64,000 nt of DNA, from the NCBI RefSeq assembly GCF_024749165.1, contig NZ_CP087190.1, forward strand, positions 952,001 through 1,016,000. Direction: 5' to 3'. Position 1 is the first letter of the stretch; every line of letters begins with the position of its first letter. A program made the position numbers and the translations under genes. This DNA is from Pseudomonas sp. B21-023 (GTDB lineage Bacteria > Pseudomonadota > Gammaproteobacteria > Pseudomonadales > Pseudomonadaceae). The notes under the pieces were generated by a model. The model was not told where the DNA came from. It saw only the letters and a list, made by a program, of their open reading frames with translations, and made no database searches. This document shows positions 62,217-64,000 of the stretch, in pieces.

Positions 62217-62225
62217 TCTGGATCT

Positions 62226-62310
62226 TGGTGCCCCGAGGGAGACTCGAACTCCCACTCCTTTCGAAAACGGATTTTGAATCCGCCGCGTCTACCAATTCCG
62301 CCATCAGGGC
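62226..62310 (-). tRNA. tRNA-Leu (anticodon CAA)
   Basis: An 85-nt class II tRNA. The acceptor stem GCCCTGA pairs with TCGGGGC, and ACCA is encoded at the 3' end (CCA at 62228-62226). The D arm includes GGTAGACGC. The anticodon loop is TTCAAAA with CAA at 62276-62274. A long variable arm (TTTTCGAAAGGAG region) and a T arm with GTTCGAGTC complete the fold. It reads UUG codons and is upstream of, and divergent from, queA. Confidence 0.95.
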
Positions 62311-62419
62311 TTGTGGCGCCGCAGTATAGAGAGGTCGCCCAAGGCGGTCAATCGGCTTTCATGGTCAATTTTCACGCATTGGGCTAAACTTCCCGGCCCT
62401 GTCGAACCCGAACATCATC

Positions 62420-63469
62420 ATGCGCGTCGCCGATTTTTCCTTCGAACTCCCCGATTCCCTGATTGCCCGCCATCCACTGGCCGAGCGTCATGGCAGCCGC
62501 CTGCTGGTGCTCGATGGCCCCAGCGGCGAGCTGGCCCACAAGCAGTTCACCGATCTGCTCGACTATCTGCGCCCCGGCGACCTGATGGTGTTCAACAACA
62601 CCCGGGTGATCCCGGCGCGGCTGTTCGGCCAGAAAGCCTCCGGCGGCAAGCTGGAAGTGCTGGTCGAGCGCGTGCTCGACAGCCACCGCGTGCTGGCCCA
62701 TGTGCGTGCCAGCAAGGCGCCTAAAGAAGGCGCGCAGATCCTCATCGACGGCGGTGGCGAGGCCGAGATGGTCGCCCGCCACGACACGCTGTTCGAGCTG
62801 CGTTTCAGCGAAGAGGTGCTGCCGCTGCTCGAGCGCGTCGGCCATATGCCGCTGCCGCCGTACATTGACCGCCCCGACGAGGGCGCCGACCGCGAGCGCT
62901 ACCAGACCGTCTACGCTCAGCGCGCCGGCGCCGTGGCCGCGCCCACCGCCGGCCTGCACTTCGACGAGGCGCTGCTGGAAAAGATCGCCGCCAAAGGCGT
63001 TGAACGCGCCTTCGTCACCCTGCACGTAGGGGCGGGCACCTTCCAGCCGGTGCGGGTCGACAAGATCGAAGACCACACCATGCATAAAGAGTGGCTCGAA
63101 GTGGGCCAGGATGTGGTCGATGCCGTGCAGGCCTGCCGCGCCCGTGGCGGGCGGGTGATCGCCGTGGGCACCACCAGCGTGCGTTCGCTGGAGAGCGCGG
63201 CGCGCGATGGCGAGCTCAAGGCGTTCAGCGGCGACACCGACATCTTCATCTTCCCGGGCCGGCCGTTCCATGTCGTCGATTGCCTGGTCACCAACTTCCA
63301 CCTGCCGGAGTCCACGCTGCTGATGCTGGTCTCGGCCTTCGCCGGTTACCCCGAGACCATGGCCGCCTACGCGGCGGCGGTCGCGAACGGTTACCGCTTC
63401 TTCAGTTACGGTGATGCCATGTTCATCACCCGCAATCCGGCGCCACGCGGCCCAGAGGATCAAGCATGA
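62420..63469 (+). CDS. queA: S-adenosylmethionine:tRNA ribosyltransferase-isomerase QueA
   Basis: A 349-residue cytosolic enzyme of queuosine synthesis. It transfers and isomerises the ribosyl group of SAM onto 7-aminomethyl-7-deazaguanine in tRNA to give epoxyqueuosine. It begins [19 protein letters not shown] and contains [29 protein letters not shown] and [13 protein letters not shown], all hallmark segments. Its stop overlaps the tgt start (ATGA), so the two queuosine genes are one unit. Confidence 0.97.
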   Translation: MRVADFSFELPDSLIARHPLAERHGSRLLVLDGPSGELAHKQFTDLLDYLRPGDLMVFNNTRVIPARLFGQKASGGKLEVLVERVLDSHRVLAHVRASKAPKEGAQILIDGGGEAEMVARHDTLFELRFSEEVLPLLERVGHMPLPPYIDRPDEGADRERYQTVYAQRAGAVAAPTAGLHFDEALLEKIAAKGVERAFVTLHVGAGTFQPVRVDKIEDHTMHKEWLEVGQDVVDAVQACRARGGRVIAVGTTSVRSLESAARDGELKAFSGDTDIFIFPGRPFHVVDCLVTNFHLPESTLLMLVSAFAGYPETMAAYAAAVANGYRFFSYGDAMFITRNPAPRGPEDQA

Positions 63470-64000
63470 GTCGCACCTGTCGAATGTCGTTCGAACTGCT
63501 GGCCACCGACGGCAAGGCCCGTCGCGGCCGGCTCACCTTCCCCCGTGGCACGGTCGAAACCCCGGCCTTCATGCCGGTGGGCACCTATGGCACGGTCAAG
63601 GGCATGCTGCCGCGTGACATCGAGGCCATCGGCGCCGAGATCATCCTTGGCAACACCTTCCACCTGTGGCTGCGCCCGGGCACCGAGGTCATCAAGAAAC
63701 ACAACGGCCTGCACGATTTCATGCAATGGAAAGGCCCTATCCTCACTGATTCCGGTGGTTTCCAGGTGTTCAGCCTGGGCGCCATGCGCAAGATCAAGGA
63801 GGAAGGCGTGACCTTCGCATCGCCAGTGGACGGTTCCAAGGTGTTCATGGGGCCGGAAGAGTCCATGCAGGTCCAGCGCGACCTGGGCTCGGACATCGTG
63901 ATGATCTTCGACGAGTGCACGCCGTACCCGGCCGAGCACGACGTGGCGCGCACCTCGATGGAGCTGTCGCTGCGCTGGGCCCAGCGCTCGAAGAACGCCC
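63466..64000 (+). CDS. tgt: tRNA-guanine transglycosylase Tgt (incomplete at window end)
   Basis: The first 178 residues of bacterial Tgt, which exchanges G34 of Asp, Asn, His and Tyr tRNAs for preQ1. It starts [20 protein letters not shown]. The catalytic Asp lies in [12 protein letters not shown] (about 96) and the substrate site in [10 protein letters not shown] (about 150). The C-terminal zinc region lies beyond the window. It follows queA in the standard queA-tgt order. Confidence 0.96.
   Translation, partial: MSRTCRMSFELLATDGKARRGRLTFPRGTVETPAFMPVGTYGTVKGMLPRDIEAIGAEIILGNTFHLWLRPGTEVIKKHNGLHDFMQWKGPILTDSGGFQVFSLGAMRKIKEEGVTFASPVDGSKVFMGPEESMQVQRDLGSDIVMIFDECTPYPAEHDVARTSMELSLRWAQRSKNA

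Larger units (their letters stand above)
61829..62225. other. Intergenic region between AbiE operon and tRNA-Leu, no gene
   Basis: About 400 bp. Read leftward from its left end it holds the presumed AbiE promoter region. The middle (about 61975-62055) contains GGCCTAATGATTTTGGACACC and A-rich tracts that resemble the end of an IS3-type element, but no transposase is present. A 76-codon open frame (61864-62094, leftward) lacks codon bias. A partial REP (62135-62160) and the tRNA terminator follow. Confidence 0.5.

Noticed and set aside
1..64000. Repeated GGCAAGCC/GGCTTGCC units as a CRISPR array
   Set aside because: The copies are scattered singly or as inverted pairs kilobases apart, not regularly spaced direct repeats; they are REP elements.

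Overview
The window is a high-GC chromosomal segment of a fluorescent Pseudomonas, most likely of the P. putida group. The evidence is a complete alginate operon in the standard Pseudomonas order (algD-8-44-K-E-G-X-L-I-J-F-A), with yaaA and a polysaccharide-deacetylase-like gene upstream of algD; FecI/FecR-type iron signalling; GGAG-type ribosome sites; and many short inverted REP pairs built on GGCAAGCC/GGCTTGCC cores between genes. No rRNA, CRISPR array or complete insertion sequence is visible. One tRNA, tRNA-Leu(CAA), is present.

Layout. 1-8.2 kb: an ACR3/BASS-type transporter, a divergent SDR lacking the usual catalytic Tyr, an unrecognised AT-flanked gene, a thiolase, pta, a DUF3565 gene, slyD and a glutathione peroxidase. 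8.2-18.6 kb: two iron systems back to back. fecI-fecR-fecA runs leftward. A DUF3649-PepSY-DUF3325-sigma-FecR-TonB-receptor series runs rightward. The divergent gap carries Fur-like boxes. 18.7-25.8 kb: an AraC regulator, an EamA exporter, a three-gene gtr cassette (glucosyltransferase, GtrA, GtrB), a 2-hydroxyacid dehydrogenase and a LysR regulator. 25.9-37.7 kb: two export operons. The first is NodT-FUSC-DUF1656-HlyD; the second is EmrB-type MFS-EmrA-NodT. Between them lie a PrlF-YhaV toxin-antitoxin pair, a universal stress protein and a second LysR gene. 37.7-39.2 kb: an SDR and a small membrane protein.

39.3-55.6 kb is the leftward alginate operon. AlgA and AlgD make GDP-mannuronate. Alg8 and Alg44 (PilZ, c-di-GMP controlled) polymerise it. 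AlgK, AlgE, AlgG, AlgX and AlgL form the periplasmic and outer-membrane export, epimerase and lyase complex. AlgI, AlgJ and AlgF, with AlgX, acetylate the polymer. An AlgU-type promoter (GAACTT-N17-TCATA) lies about 430 nt upstream of algD, with an AlgR-like box further up. A REP pair lies in frame inside the signal-peptide region of algK, and another separates algL from algI.

56-64 kb: yaaA, a NodB-domain protein whose catalytic motifs are degenerate, a bestrophin-like channel, a truncated antitoxin remnant, a GNAT acetyltransferase, an AbiEi/AbiEii pair on the 3' side of tRNA-Leu, then queA and tgt. The tgt gene runs off the end of the window.

Coordinates include the stop codon. Start codons were chosen from ribosome-binding sites, overlaps and signal peptides. 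GC and codon remarks are by eye.
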